DNA of 64,000 nucleotides from Mactromeris polynyma (Eukaryota > Mollusca > Bivalvia > Venerida > Mactridae), in assembly GCA_032209605.1 (NCBI GenBank), contig JASFXZ010000003.1, positions 33,506,762-33,570,761 of the forward strand, written 5' to 3'. Positions 58,701 through 61,822 of this stretch are shown piece by piece (position 1 is the first letter of the stretch; every line of letters begins with the position of its first letter). A program made the position numbers and the translations under genes. The notes beneath the pieces were generated by a model. The model did no database searches. It was given only the letters and a program-made list of their open reading frames with translations, and was not told the DNA's origin.

Positions 58701-60091
58701 CGTAATTAATCTAGTACTTAATCTAATCTTAGTTTGAAGACTCAGCTAAAAAAAAGTATACTAAGTATAAGGATGGAAACAAGAATGGCCCAATCAGGAT
58801 CCGTATCAACTTCATAATTTCAAGAAGTGAAATTTACCTGCAAAACTGCCGCATTTATAATGCAAGTAATAAACTAATAACTAGATGCCCAAGGGCAACA
58901 TGTCAAGCCAACTAATTAATATTTAAGAGAATAGGGTTGTATAATGCTATACAGTATAATACTATCTAATACATGCATTTTGTAACATTTGACCTGTAAG
59001 TGTGACCTTGACCTATGAGTTACAGACACAAGTCTCACAGGTGATACAATCATCATGATGAACATTTGTACTAAGTAAATAAAAAACCTCCTGATAAATG
59101 ACAGTGTAATATTCCGGACAAGATGTTTTACACCGTTTTGGCGTTTTTCACGGACACGGGTATTGGGCGCAACGCACCGTCTCATCATGGAGAACATTTT
59201 TGCCATGTAATCTGAAAATCCTCCCCCCCCCCCCCCCCAAAATGACAGAGTAACAGTCAAATGTGGACAAATGCATGCCACACAGACACATGCACATAGC
59301 CCGATCTGCAATTGTGGCGACCGAGTATGTCGAGCTCACCACAAGCAGGCTTGACAAAAAAATAGTTGAAGGGACCTACATTCGGGACCTCAATATATTG
59401 AGAATATGACGCTCATTATACATTGGGAAAATCAGATATTTTCACAGACAAATATTTCAGAAATTTAAGTTATCAGGTTGTTTAAATATAAGTTTCTACC
59501 TTCCGTGTTGTAAAAAAATTAACACAACAATGATATTTAGTTTAAACTTGTTTATTTTACATCGATTGTGAAACAAGTTCTTACAGGTTATACTAATCAC
59601 ACCCGGCTACCAACCAGTACTCATGCCAAATTTAGGATTGTGAAGTTGAACTCATGACCTTTGGATCAGGGGTCAGGTTCTCAACACACCAACCACTGTG
59701 CCACCCTTGGATGATATGATATTTAGCAAGCATTTATTTTTGCGATATATATTTATATGTGTATACAGTATATATAAAAGAATTTCGAAAATATAATCCC
59801 TCACAAAAAATTCCGACTTTACATAAACTGTAAAATCTAAGTATATTTGTAATGCCTAGTTGTATAAATGATGTCTCTTTGCAATTTTTACGATTTTACG
59901 AATTAGTGACACATCTGATAATAACAAAGTTTTCTGTACAAATCACAGCATTTTCTACAGAACTGAGAACCAACTTCTTAAGTTTTACATTCAATAAGGT
60001 TATATGCAAAGTATTACTTACCTATTAAAAAGGCACATGTGACATGTAGAATGGTGACAAAGACCAGGGTACTTGAACAGAAAAGTTTCAT
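19106..60091 (-). CDS. gp130/LIFR-like class I cytokine receptor (gene-level model, 15 exons)
   Basis: Gene-level entry; exons are listed separately. Proposed exons on the minus strand: 60091-60022, 54679-54362, 49270-49150, 48624-48425, 47513-47374, 41683-41518, 35973-35876, 33976-33769, 30792-30641, 29941-29779, 29371-29216, 28094-27954, 27035-26948, 26522-26435, 22003 onward. Every junction is GT..AG and the phases agree, giving 703 codons before the last exon. Domain order is signal peptide, Ig, cytokine-receptor module (C-x10-C-x-W, later YWSDARS), three FN3 domains, transmembrane helix, juxtamembrane exon and long tail. Known receptors of this layout bind helical cytokines at the cell surface and signal through JAK and STAT; that role is inferred here from architecture only. 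The last exon is broken by an insertion, so as assembled the reading frame stops at 20687 (about 1141 residues). Weak points: no clear Box1, a degenerate WSXWS, and exons could have been missed in the long introns. Confidence 0.8.
19707..20393 (-). pseudogene. Receptor tail, repeat block beyond the insertion (ten 63-bp units)
   Basis: Continuation of the tail exon past the inserted element, in a single open frame: ten units of 21 codons, mostly SDSYIKSPIQYDGD or SDSYIKSPMQYVGD. The last is altered (SYIKSHVQYGGD), then SPYLEQIPNQCFYPIVGHQ and a stop after VSYK at 19707-19709. With the three units before the insertion this makes 13 near-identical units, against eight in the left-edge copy. It is cut off from the upstream exon by the insertion, unless that sequence is removed by splicing or is absent in other alleles. 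The 63-bp unit is also open in a second minus frame, which is a shadow. Confidence 0.65.
19786..20930 (-). repeat. 63-bp coding minisatellite, right copy (13 units around an insertion)
   Basis: The same 63-bp unit as in the left copy: three units upstream of the insertion and ten downstream in the sense of transcription. The unit number differs from the left copy (eight), so the array has changed length since the duplication. Confidence 0.85.
20393..20740 (-). mobile_element. Palindromic MITE-like insertion in the receptor tail exon
   Basis: About 347 bp interrupt a 63-bp unit that is otherwise continuous. The left part is a long imperfect hairpin: gagaatctcgggttactgtc at 20394 pairs with its near-complement at 20516-20536, with conserved pairs ataacattgtt and gatatcg between them and a short loop near 20465. 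The right half carries smaller complementary blocks (gttatcag, cagtctgttacc). No protein is encoded. The target duplication cannot be resolved because the target is ATATAT. It introduces the stop at 20687. Confidence 0.65.
20687..22003 (-). CDS. Receptor exon 15, intact part: tyrosine-repeat cytoplasmic tail
   Basis: The acceptor TTGTTTTCAG opens phase 0 into FDRQDSKDSGVPLTPKMDE. The tail is acidic, Ser- and Asp-rich, with no catalytic domain. After about 200 residues it becomes a series of degenerate 20-21 residue units (SYVKAPDV, SYVKSPVRYEGD, SYVKSPVPYGG, DYVRSLV, SYVKSPVEYGGD, NYVMPPVHYD). These grade into near-identical units with SYIKSPIQYDGD. Most units carry two tyrosines, the first in Y-[VI]-K-S-P. 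Such tails in cytokine receptors act as SH2 docking sites after phosphorylation; that function is inferred, and no gp130-type YxxQ motif was seen. After three near-identical units the frame runs into a palindromic insertion and stops at 20689-20687. Without the insertion, ten more units would follow. Confidence 0.75.
   Translation of the reverse strand, partial: FDRQDSKDSGVPLTPKMDEKFDFEVLPDGYCVGCTTNESDKFVSNAEHHNTLTAHNGHIVGFVHDFPTPGHVAMNPTTSLLCVRSSETPNEDTALPHDYNKAAITGKVKQCDSGSNKDERNQSKVTGHRSTTLDTGVNSSCPAEKIETFIKLTSIPKPEGYDSSPDFPEYLRLSATIDDNSLHAEPECRSGSQDSDQTADSYVKAPDVNDSQHQNQIADSHVESLEQSEGDLPHSKPIHSYVKSPVRYEGDSSCSDEMNSYVKSPVPYGGVSSQADQISSDYVRSLVHNASEISHSDQISNSTESQVQSSANISNSGQIDSYVKSPVEYGGDEPNSPKISNYVMPPVHYDCDNSITDKVSDAYIKSPIQYDGDITPSDHVSDSYIKSPIQYDGDTTHSDHISDSYIKSPIQYDGDITHSDHLSCNYHGNRLITHDLIT
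22004..23915. other. Receptor intron 14, first part
   Basis: The first 270 bp are the part duplicated at 2204-2469. From about 22440 to 23040 there are diffuse repeat-like phrases ('ttctgggctggacacgac', 'ctgggctggacatgc') typical of a decayed dispersed element; no protein recognised. Confidence 0.45.
23920..24246. mobile_element. MITE family M2 in receptor intron 14
   Basis: Ends catcctcggtacccaggcta and (complement) ggtacccaggatattcataac, with ataacat..atgatacc inverted further in. Shares the core ttcattggtcgagaaatgct with the copy in the protease gene. Confidence 0.75.
24858..25015. repeat. Dispersed repeat family R1 (copy 4)
   Basis: aagcaaaaacatgcctccc, aggggcacaaggaatggtct and ggcagaatataaaggacaac align with the other R1 copies. 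Confidence 0.6.
25150..25236. repeat. 28-bp tandem repeat (3 units)
   Basis: Units of aatgcttggtgtgttaatgg plus caaatgcc, three in a row, the last with one extra T. It immediately follows an R1 copy. Confidence 0.8.
25640..25960 (+). pseudogene. Mariner transposase C-terminal relic
   Basis: Plus-strand frames read HAPYSPDIGSCECF then LSPKLK, a degraded form of the mariner 'H.PYSPDL.P.DFFLFPKLK' block. After a stop come a 'G..YGS...LGSAV'-like and an 'F..WIKKLE' tail in shifted frames. Only the C-terminal third is present, with several stops. It lies in receptor intron 14. Confidence 0.6.
26435..26522 (-). CDS. Receptor exon 14: juxtamembrane cytoplasmic segment
   Basis: An 88-nt exon (phase 2 in, 0 out), encoding RRSKAKFKVWKKKTG then AVRLPVTDGQNPNPT. 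The Lys/Arg-rich start is a stop-transfer signal. The proline-containing end is where a JAK-binding Box1 would lie, but no clean PxP Box1 is seen (LPV and NPNP only). The phase 0 end fits directly to the acceptor at 22003. Confidence 0.65.
26948..27035 (-). CDS. Receptor exon 13: transmembrane helix
   Basis: An 88-nt exon (phase 1 in, 2 out), encoding ALKSGE then a hydrophobic run VVGIVMACLVLVFMAG followed by VGLFCCL. It is the only strongly hydrophobic segment after the signal peptide, so the protein is predicted single-pass type I. Basic residues (RRSKAK) follow at the start of the next exon, as expected on the cytoplasmic side. Confidence 0.8.
27507..27905. mobile_element. Putative TIR element with terminal hairpin in receptor intron 12
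   Basis: The left end ctggtgtgccgaatatcgg and the right end caatatcgcacaccag are imperfect inverted repeats. Just inside the right end ggggctggtgtgc at 27869 forms a perfect 13-bp stem with gcacaccagcccc at 27896-27908. The interior is GC-richer than the surroundings. It ends about 46 bp from exon 12. Confidence 0.5.
27954..28094 (-). CDS. Receptor exon 12: second half of the membrane-proximal FN3 domain
   Basis: A 141-nt exon (phase 1 in and out), with LYELEERYSVKVKGGNE and SCNVPYSDIMYGTPEHK. The strand 'L.....Y.v.v' and the following Pro-containing loop suit an FN3 ending just outside the membrane. Acceptor TTTTAACAG, donor AAAG|GTAAGT. Confidence 0.7.
28850..29092. repeat. Bivalve-type dispersed repeat R3 (copy 1)
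   Basis: Contains ttgaccttgacctttgaccc, gtgtggaccaagtttgaaga, aaggggttcttgagttattg and a 'ccgaccgacatgtgcaa' end, shared with 52048-52276. Such elements are numerous in bivalve genomes (from general knowledge). Non-coding. Confidence 0.7.
29216..29371 (-). CDS. Receptor exon 11: first half of the membrane-proximal FN3 domain
   Basis: A 156-nt exon (phase 1 in and out). It has PTKAVQNVVV, LVVNWDKLPCQSGEPYISSY and IITYCKV, a canonical FN3 first half with conserved Trp and the 'Y.i.Y' strand. Acceptor TTCATTCCAG, donor AATG|GTATGT. Confidence 0.75.
29779..29941 (-). CDS. Receptor exon 10: second half of an FN3 domain
   Basis: A 163-nt exon (phase 0 in, 1 out), reading LKDGGVMEWQNYSKDTHEV through ITVESSELSFGVSLITDTG and ending with a cysteine pair region WETCVYTKGI. 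Acceptor TGTTTTACAG, donor CATTT|GTAAGT. Confidence 0.72.
30035..30290 (-). pseudogene. Non-LTR retrotransposon reverse-transcriptase C-terminal remnant
   Basis: Minus strand reads KYLGVDIQANLALKQHINRV, LGFLRRNLQN, then HTHLEYCCLVWSPYQNDLA. This matches the conserved end of jockey/CR1-type reverse transcriptases ('YLGV.i..dL.w..Hi......LGFLrRNL', 'p.LEYa..vW.Py'). About 80 residues remain; neither catalytic motif nor endonuclease is present. Confidence 0.7.
30641..30792 (-). CDS. Receptor exon 9: first half of an FN3 domain
   Basis: A 152-nt exon (phase 1 in, 0 out). It shows VQPTLKVERTD, then HTVHLQWSNPPAANAIGYNV and FYC: the FN3 'v.L.W.pP......Y.v.y' pattern. The donor is AAG|GTAAGT. A mariner element lies immediately upstream, starting about 30 bp before the acceptor. 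Confidence 0.75.
30821..31798 (-). mobile_element. Mariner element, internally deleted (978 bp)
   Basis: Inverted ends tacgagggtcctgcaaaaag and (complement) tacgagggttatgcaaaaag, beginning with the TA target. The minus-strand transposase remnant (206 residues, 31516-30896) keeps a helix-turn-helix-like N-terminus (MRTVVRWVKAFK, DDTHSGRPKTS), then VHFIHDNASSHKC and HPPYSPDLSPYDFFLFP, with 34 residues between the last two acidic residues (DD34D). The first catalytic Asp region is missing: sequence passes straight from RLSVKDI to a CPSGHTVTGRFYNN segment. Length is short of the usual 1.3 kb, so it is non-autonomous. It lies in receptor intron 8. Confidence 0.85.
32296..32575. mobile_element. MITE family M3 with TGACGTCA-containing ends (copy 1)
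   Basis: Long inverted ends: acaacctcttctgtaagtga then cgtcatttcaagaaaacgcc, mirrored by gacgttttctggaaatgag and aagaagaggttgg. The core repeats 'atatggagtaaatattgct'-type sequence as inner palindromes. It lies in receptor intron 8, about 50 bp before the repeat at 32624. Confidence 0.7.
32624..33313. repeat. Dispersed repeat, copy 2 (about 690 bp)
   Basis: Second copy of the element at 2463-3205, lying in the intron between receptor exons 8 and 9. Both copies are in the same orientation. Confidence 0.7.
33769..33976 (-). CDS. Receptor exon 8: second half of an FN3 domain
   Basis: A 208-nt exon (phase 0 in, 1 out). It includes LYFCKNLLCKESYQVTI and RPINDAGEANIT, close to the FN3 'Y.v.v.a.N..G.s' end, then VEKWTDG. 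Sequons NNT and NIT are present. Acceptor TTATTTTAG, donor GATG|GTAAGA. Confidence 0.72.
34560..34775 (-). repeat. tRNA-derived SINE
   Basis: Minus strand has an A box (tggtgtagtggttagcata) and a B box (agaatcgattcccggtag) spaced as in a tRNA, followed by a tRNA-unrelated tail (ggctggtttttcgccaaag, aagctcttat). The tail is repeated at 34315-34400 without the tRNA head. Stems are too poor for a functional tRNA. Confidence 0.65.
35876..35973 (-). CDS. Receptor exon 7: first half of an FN3 domain
   Basis: A 98-nt exon (phase 1 in, 0 out), starting VPSASPAVALGGYSW and ending CRSDQMRLVCFMLQ. It is short for an FN3 half, but the phase, the acceptor (GCGCTACAG) and the donor (CAG|GTATGT) fit between exons 6 and 8. 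It is the least certain of the FN3 half-exons by content. Confidence 0.6.
36062..36145. repeat. Small palindromic element (copy 1)
   Basis: gagggttcagtgcaagacta and tagtcttgcgctgaaccctc are inverted repeats around a short AT-rich centre. The same structure occurs at 38805-38875. Confidence 0.7.
36656..36865. repeat. Direct repeat, about 110-bp period (2 units)
   Basis: caggttctaaattttg, acataacatcacaaagaac and gccttacatacgttatataaa occur twice about 110 bp apart, the second unit slightly shorter. Confidence 0.75.
37407..37511 (-). CDS. Possible stray exon or gene fragment, basic 'YRERKKK' peptide
   Basis: A TTTTTAG acceptor is followed by 34 codons reading TAVEFPQNMVTTQ, RERQKEYRERKKKPDP, VFKKN and a stop. 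The R-x-R-Q-x-x-Y-R-E-R pattern recalls short basic segments in transposon-linked invertebrate proteins. It sits in receptor intron 6 on the same strand. Spliced from receptor exon 6 (phase 1) it would be read in another frame and stop at once, giving a soluble truncated receptor. Whether it is used at all is unknown. Confidence 0.25.
   Translation of the reverse strand, partial: TAVEFPQNMVTTQRERQKEYRERKKKPDPVFKKN
37660..38532. mobile_element. GC-rich CGTACG-palindrome element, Harbinger-like ends (873 bp)
   Basis: Ends taccctggtca and tgaccggggta are inverted repeats, flanked on both sides by tca (3-bp target duplication). Inside, both arms are filled with cgtacg-centred motifs (ctccgtacgag, gtccgtacgac, gcgccgtacgg). 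The centre (38112-38250) is non-palindromic and on the plus strand encodes MAIAPQRLSLMYMRLALH then EEQMNARRRRRRRFF. That resembles the basic N-terminus of PIF/Harbinger nucleases, so a non-autonomous Harbinger derivative is a reasonable guess. It is far more GC-rich than its surroundings and lies in receptor intron 6. Confidence 0.65.
38804..38876. repeat. Small palindromic element (copy 2)
   Basis: cgagggttcagcgcaaaact and atagtcttgcactgaaccctc-type ends flank atgtatttatataggagtta, matching the copy at 36062. Confidence 0.7.
39533..39690. repeat. Dispersed repeat family R1 (copy 5)
   Basis: gagaataagttgctacaggg, acgccacatacacgagac and ggaacaggggcacaatgt match other R1 copies. Confidence 0.7.
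40006..40195. repeat. Direct repeat, 190 bp, left copy
   Basis: acgatgcttaactgtgataa, catgccggacacaataacc and tggccataaataattatgtc recur in the same order at 40641-40826, 635 bp to the right, with few changes. Confidence 0.85.
40641..40826. repeat. Direct repeat, 190 bp, right copy
   Basis: Same orientation as the copy at 40006; differs by a short deletion (aatgttaatcc against aatattcc) and scattered substitutions. Confidence 0.85.
41237..41436. mobile_element. MITE family M3 (copy 2), next to receptor exon 6
   Basis: gagcgctgctgtacgattt and its counterpart agcagtgctc enclose aagtgacgtcatttccagaa, acgtcacatgtg and the inverted gtagcgttttcttgaaatga. About 200 bp, shorter core than copy 1. 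It ends about 80 bp from the exon 6 donor. Confidence 0.65.
41518..41683 (-). CDS. Receptor exon 6: second half of FN3 domain 2 with WSXWS-like motif
   Basis: A 166-nt exon (phase 0 in, 1 out). It has LNEYTMYTFTIKIKPKG, the typical FN3 'tYtf.i' strand, then GYWSDARSTKIRT. YWSDARS is a degenerate WSXWS motif: the first Trp-Ser and the final Ser are kept and the second Trp is replaced. Its position at the end of the domain is the expected one. A MITE begins about 90 bp past the donor. Confidence 0.75.
41684..43920. other. Receptor intron 5, nothing firmly recognised
   Basis: Open frames at 43249-43551 and 42426-42701 have no family resemblance or splice support. AT-rich intron sequence otherwise. 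Confidence 0.45.
43930..44720. repeat. GC-rich nested palindrome array (CCGGTCC / CCCCGGGG)
   Basis: The core is a 32-bp tandem unit (ggggaagaactggaccggtc plus cagaactgcccc), about four copies at 44190-44330 and two at 44620-44690. Each unit holds the palindromes tggaccggtcca and ccccgggg. Larger units start actaggggggaagaactgga and include a block ccatggtgaaaaagtttaaa present twice. The segment 44441-44718 is bounded by direct repeats gactaccacgttatcatgtc. No gene; open frames across it are trivial. Confidence 0.75.
45081..45243. mobile_element. Short MITE with CAGGGCC ends
   Basis: cagggccgtaaatt and aatttaaggccctg are terminal inverted repeats around a 160-bp body with a G14 tract and inverted 'aggcag..tgcctcc' blocks. 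ataat occurs on both sides. CAGGGCC ends are common in hAT-derived MITEs. Confidence 0.6.
46008..46090. repeat. 20-bp tandem repeat (4 units)
   Basis: Four successive units of aaaacattgttgcgacaggt with single-base variants. Confidence 0.85.
46790..46990. repeat. Bivalve-type dispersed repeat (R4)
   Basis: 'ataactctgctctttcttat', 'agtgggatggacagaccaac' and 'ccatttgtgtggggccac' are phrases of the short non-coding element class also seen diffusely near 51060-51310, 53690-54090 and 55090-55460. Assigned by general appearance only. Confidence 0.4.
47374..47513 (-). CDS. Receptor exon 5: first half of FN3 domain 2 of the cytokine module
   Basis: A 140-nt exon (phase 1 in, 0 out). It begins NKPNPVDDLTSLAIN and continues CIKLDWSTLYS, the usual FN3 start with proline-rich linker and conserved Trp. 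The donor is GATTTA|GTAAGT. In vertebrate cytokine receptors FN3 domains are likewise split with a 1-0-1 phase pattern. Confidence 0.7.
47722..48305. repeat. 45-48 bp minisatellite in receptor intron 4 (about 13 units)
   Basis: Units of tttacatggtaattctgctg plus cttaatttaacacataaaaa(aa)cac. The first four or five carry 'cacatcagaaacaaaaac' instead, so the array has two subtypes in separate blocks. It is open in one plus frame because many units are multiples of three; not treated as coding. Confidence 0.9.
48425..48624 (-). CDS. Receptor exon 4: second half of the cytokine-receptor N domain
   Basis: A 200-nt exon (phase 2 in, 1 out). It contains ILCPDLNSENNYCYI, a second cysteine pair (C-x9-C) as expected for the N-terminal half of the module, and a third cysteine in TYQTCGE. 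It ends in a beta-strand-like VPALYNYTVDTKIK. The acceptor is TTTGTAG and the donor AAAAA|GTATGT. Confidence 0.72.
49150..49270 (-). CDS. Receptor exon 3: first half of the cytokine-receptor N domain
   Basis: A 121-nt exon (phase 1 in, 2 out). It encodes VSKPKVTDFNC followed by ten residues and then CSW, that is C-x10-C-x-W. This is the hallmark of the first disulfide of the class I cytokine receptor homology domain, and the strongest single argument for the family assignment. The acceptor is TTCATTGTAG and the donor TTG|GTTTGT. Confidence 0.75.
49709..50527. repeat. Dispersed repeat R2, longest copy (about 820 bp)
   Basis: Runs from aaacaagaaatatctttaaa through atgttacgactgc, cgtagtgtgattagtcatag, gttcgcgactggtacataaa to gtacggctgcaccgaaaaa. 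Parts recur at 13980, 14915, 16130 and 58275. No coding sequence left. It lies in receptor intron 2. Confidence 0.7.
52048..52276. repeat. Bivalve-type dispersed repeat R3 (copy 2)
   Basis: gtgtggaccaagtttgagga, caaggggttcttgagttatt and gaccgaccgaccgacatgtg match 28850-29092. Confidence 0.7.
52690..52712. repeat. Poly-C tract
   Basis: An uninterrupted run of more than 20 C in receptor intron 2; similar runs at 59221-59239 and 61227-61247. Lengths may be assembly-limited. Confidence 0.85.
52908..53262. mobile_element. Putative MITE with CAGGGG ends
   Basis: caggggcatagcgtag on the left and ctacacccctg on the right are imperfect inverted repeats about 350 bp apart. Inside is a short duplication of 'atggtccctggaaaat'. 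Ends of this kind are frequent in hAT relatives. Confidence 0.4.
54362..54679 (-). CDS. Receptor exon 2: Ig-like domain
   Basis: A 318-nt exon (phase 1 in and out) with a TTTTCTGCAG acceptor and a GTAAGC donor. It encodes about 106 residues with the two cysteines of an Ig fold (EVTFTCTL and GTVQCFY), several N-glycosylation sequons (NKT, NTS, NGT) and a Thr/Ser-rich end leading to the next domain. An N-terminal Ig domain before the cytokine-receptor module is typical of gp130, LIFR and G-CSFR. Two decayed relatives of this exon lie upstream in intron 1, at about 57.0-57.2 kb and 55.5-55.7 kb. Confidence 0.75.
55480..55960 (-). pseudogene. Decayed Ig exon copy 2 and flank
   Basis: Homologous to 56975-57480: shared gagctacaaagcactg, gtaaatacagagagaaat and a 'tggaatgggacc' flank. 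On the minus strand the acceptor is followed by SSDNVTFV and then a stop. It is more decayed than the copy at 57 kb. Confidence 0.6.
56275..56700. repeat. 21-bp minisatellite (about 20 units)
   Basis: Units of gttgcatgttgcccagagct plus g, with C/T and G/A variants, in receptor intron 1 between the two decayed Ig exons. The period is a multiple of three, so several frames on both strands are open (for example ALHVAQSC...); these are not treated as genes. Confidence 0.9.
56975..57216 (-). pseudogene. Decayed Ig exon copy 1 of the receptor
   Basis: Starts with a TTATTACAG acceptor in the right phase and reads AVHGGKLMLKPMDPVLCSS, NVTFMCTG. After a one-base shift it continues KYSLYKNDQLLSLVSSYQ, FTLSHTLKNVTV and VSMVGNEKQL. 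Resemblance to the intact exon at 54362 (SLIPMDPIACV, EVTFTCTL) is clear. No good donor follows, and the unshifted frame meets a stop. Confidence 0.6.
58150..58232 (-). repeat. tRNA-derived SINE head
   Basis: Minus strand has gctagctcatttggtaaagc (A box) and aggtccgggtttgattccca (B box) at tRNA spacing. The 5' and 3' arms do not pair into an acceptor stem, so it is a SINE or pseudo-tRNA, not a tRNA gene. Confidence 0.65.
58275..58700. repeat. Dispersed repeat R2 (copy 4)
   Basis: cgtagtgtgattagtcatag, gttcgcgactggtacataaa, ggttaacgtaagatttgatt and ccatgttagtacgac match 49907-50520, with a deletion between the blocks. Confidence 0.7.
59585..59712 (-). repeat. tRNA-derived SINE, degenerate
   Basis: Minus strand has gtggcacagtggttggtgt (A box) and aggtcatgagttcaact (B box). 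The tail ctaccaaccagtactcatg is shared with 35627-35690, a second, headless copy. Confidence 0.55.
60022..60091 (-). CDS. Receptor exon 1: start codon and signal peptide
   Basis: The ATG at 60091-60089 opens a frame beginning MKLFCSSTLVFVTILHVT, a short basic start followed by a hydrophobic stretch, which is a good secretory signal peptide. The exon ends in a strong donor (ATAG|GTAAGT) at phase 1, matching the phase 1 start of the Ig exon. The 5' UTR and promoter could not be recognised. Confidence 0.7.
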
Positions 60092-60254
60092 TTCTGAGCC
60101 AAACACTGACACAAGCTCTTCACTGCTGGAGATTTTAATGTTTATCTGTCATCGAACTGAAATGATACAAAATTATCACCATTTATTATTCATGAATAAT
60201 AATATTATCTTATTTAAAAATAATTTTGGACTGTAAGGCAATATGATGTGATAA

Positions 60255-60610
60255 TCTGTAGTTAAAGCCCCATTCTCACTGTCCCGGTTCTGGTCCCGGT
60301 ATCTCCCGGTGAAAAATAGCTGATATACCGACATTTTTGCTGAAAACTCAATTGCATTCTCACATTCCCGACGTTGTCCCAGAGTTCCCCCCGGTTTAGA
60401 TGCCGGATGACTCCCTGGTTGATCCCGGATTACCCCGGTTAGTTCCCGGTTTGGCACAGTTCATTTACAGTGTCGCGCCGGCGTGTTTCCCTGTCCATCC
60501 CGGTATAACCCAGGTCGTGTCCCGTAGGCCACCGGTCCAACCCGGTATAGCCCCTGTCATGTGCCGGTGGAGGCCAAGTGGCACCCCGGTGGCCCCCAAC
60601 CTGTAACCTC
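60255..60610. repeat. GC-rich CCCGGT-motif element
   Basis: About 350 bp with more than a dozen cccggt or accggt motifs (gtcccggttctggtcccgg, gttgatcccggattacccc) in AT-rich surroundings, 160 bp upstream of the receptor start codon. One side begins agccccattctcactg; the same words (ttctcacattcccg) recur 100 bp on. No clean second terminal repeat and no protein found. Confidence 0.55.
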
Positions 60611-61220
60611 CTTTGATAATATTAACTTAAACTCTTTACACTTGACACAATATCCGCTCAGTTAAATGTTGACAATTAGTCAATGTAATTCCTGCGAAAA
60701 CGAACATTTGATTTCAAAGATATAAGATCAATTGTAAAAATAAAACATGAAATAATTAATGATAATGACCAATTACATGGATACTGTACCATTGTATTGT
60801 TGAGAAACAAGTACTAATTGGCCAAACAACTTAATATTGGCCCAGCAACTTAATATTATTGGAAGAGAATTGTAACTCAAGTATATGAAGTCAATTATAT
60901 TTTAAACATCCTGAACACTTTAATTATGTATAGTTAAACCACTTGTAAACTCTTCAACAACAATAAAGATGTAGTCGATAACATCAGATCTCCTTTATCA
61001 TAGGCACGGCTGTATGGGAGTGAGTTTTGTGATTTAAGTCAAAGGTACATTATAAGTCTTTTTGACAAAATGTGGTCAGTCATAAATATGAGAAAATCAC
61101 TGTCATTTTCCTTCATACAGATATACTCAACAACACTGCATTGTAACTTTTCGTTCATGTTTCAAAAGTCACACATACAAGTGTCTGATATGAGTATTGT
61201 CTATCCTGACCTACATGCCG
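60611..61220. other. Receptor upstream flank, nothing recognised
   Basis: AT-rich, no gene. A short direct echo 'acttaatattggcc / acttaatattattgg' near 60830-60860 is the only local structure. Confidence 0.4.
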
Positions 61221-61221
61221 A

Positions 61222-61276
61222 GTCAGCACCCCCCCCCCCCCCCCCCTAAGACCAAATCCTGGATCCGCCCCTGCCC
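61222..61276. mobile_element. hAT-type terminal fragment
   Basis: A long C run is followed by aaatcctggatccgcccctg, the complement of a CAGGGGCGGATCCAGG end seen in many animal hAT elements (general knowledge). No partner end nearby. Confidence 0.4.
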
Positions 61277-61404
61277 CGTGATATAAAACTGATCCTATCA
61301 GAACAAGAGCCACATCAGAGATTGCCAATCCCTTGCCAGATTGGTTTGGTTAATGGCGAAATTGGAAATAAGTGTCATGTAATACTATTTCGATATAGTG
61401 CAGG

Positions 61405-61530
61405 TTTTGATTAACTGCGAACGTATGAATATATTACCTGGACTATTACATTTCAAAATGGGTGGATTGAAATGTTCATAGTTGTCCATACGCTTGTTGG
61501 AGAAAAGCTGCGGTTGTGTTTTGAGTGTTG
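61405..61530. repeat. Segment shared with protease intron 2
   Basis: atgaatatattacctggact, attacatttcaaaa and gcggttgtgttttga align with 7470-7600 in protease intron 2 (tgcatatattacctggaccat). About 125 bp, moderately diverged; a dispersed repeat of unknown type. Confidence 0.6.
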
Positions 61531-61763
61531 AGTAATCCAAAAATGGATTGGTCCTGAAAGTTCACCTGTTCACGGTCAATCTAACAGCACGATATTCGTT
61601 GGTAAAAGGTGAAGTTGCAAGTTATTTACATTAGTGTCATGTAATACTGTTTTTATACTGATTTTGAGTCACTTGATGACAAAAATATTTCTGATACTAT
61701 AGAGCAGTCAATCTTAAGTCTACCCGGAGGTAAACAATATCCTGTTCATACTTCTAATGTTAA

Positions 61764-61822
61764 AAGAGAGAGAATACATAACTACAGGGAAAGTCACATA
61801 CATAAGACAATGCCTCCCCACG
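61764..61822. repeat. Dispersed repeat family R1 (copy 6, truncated)
   Basis: agagagagaatacataactac and aagacaatgcctccccac only. Confidence 0.6.

Noticed and set aside
60176..60606. Open frames over the CCCGGT island on both strands
   Set aside because: Proline-rich translations of a motif array with no family resemblance; treated as non-coding.
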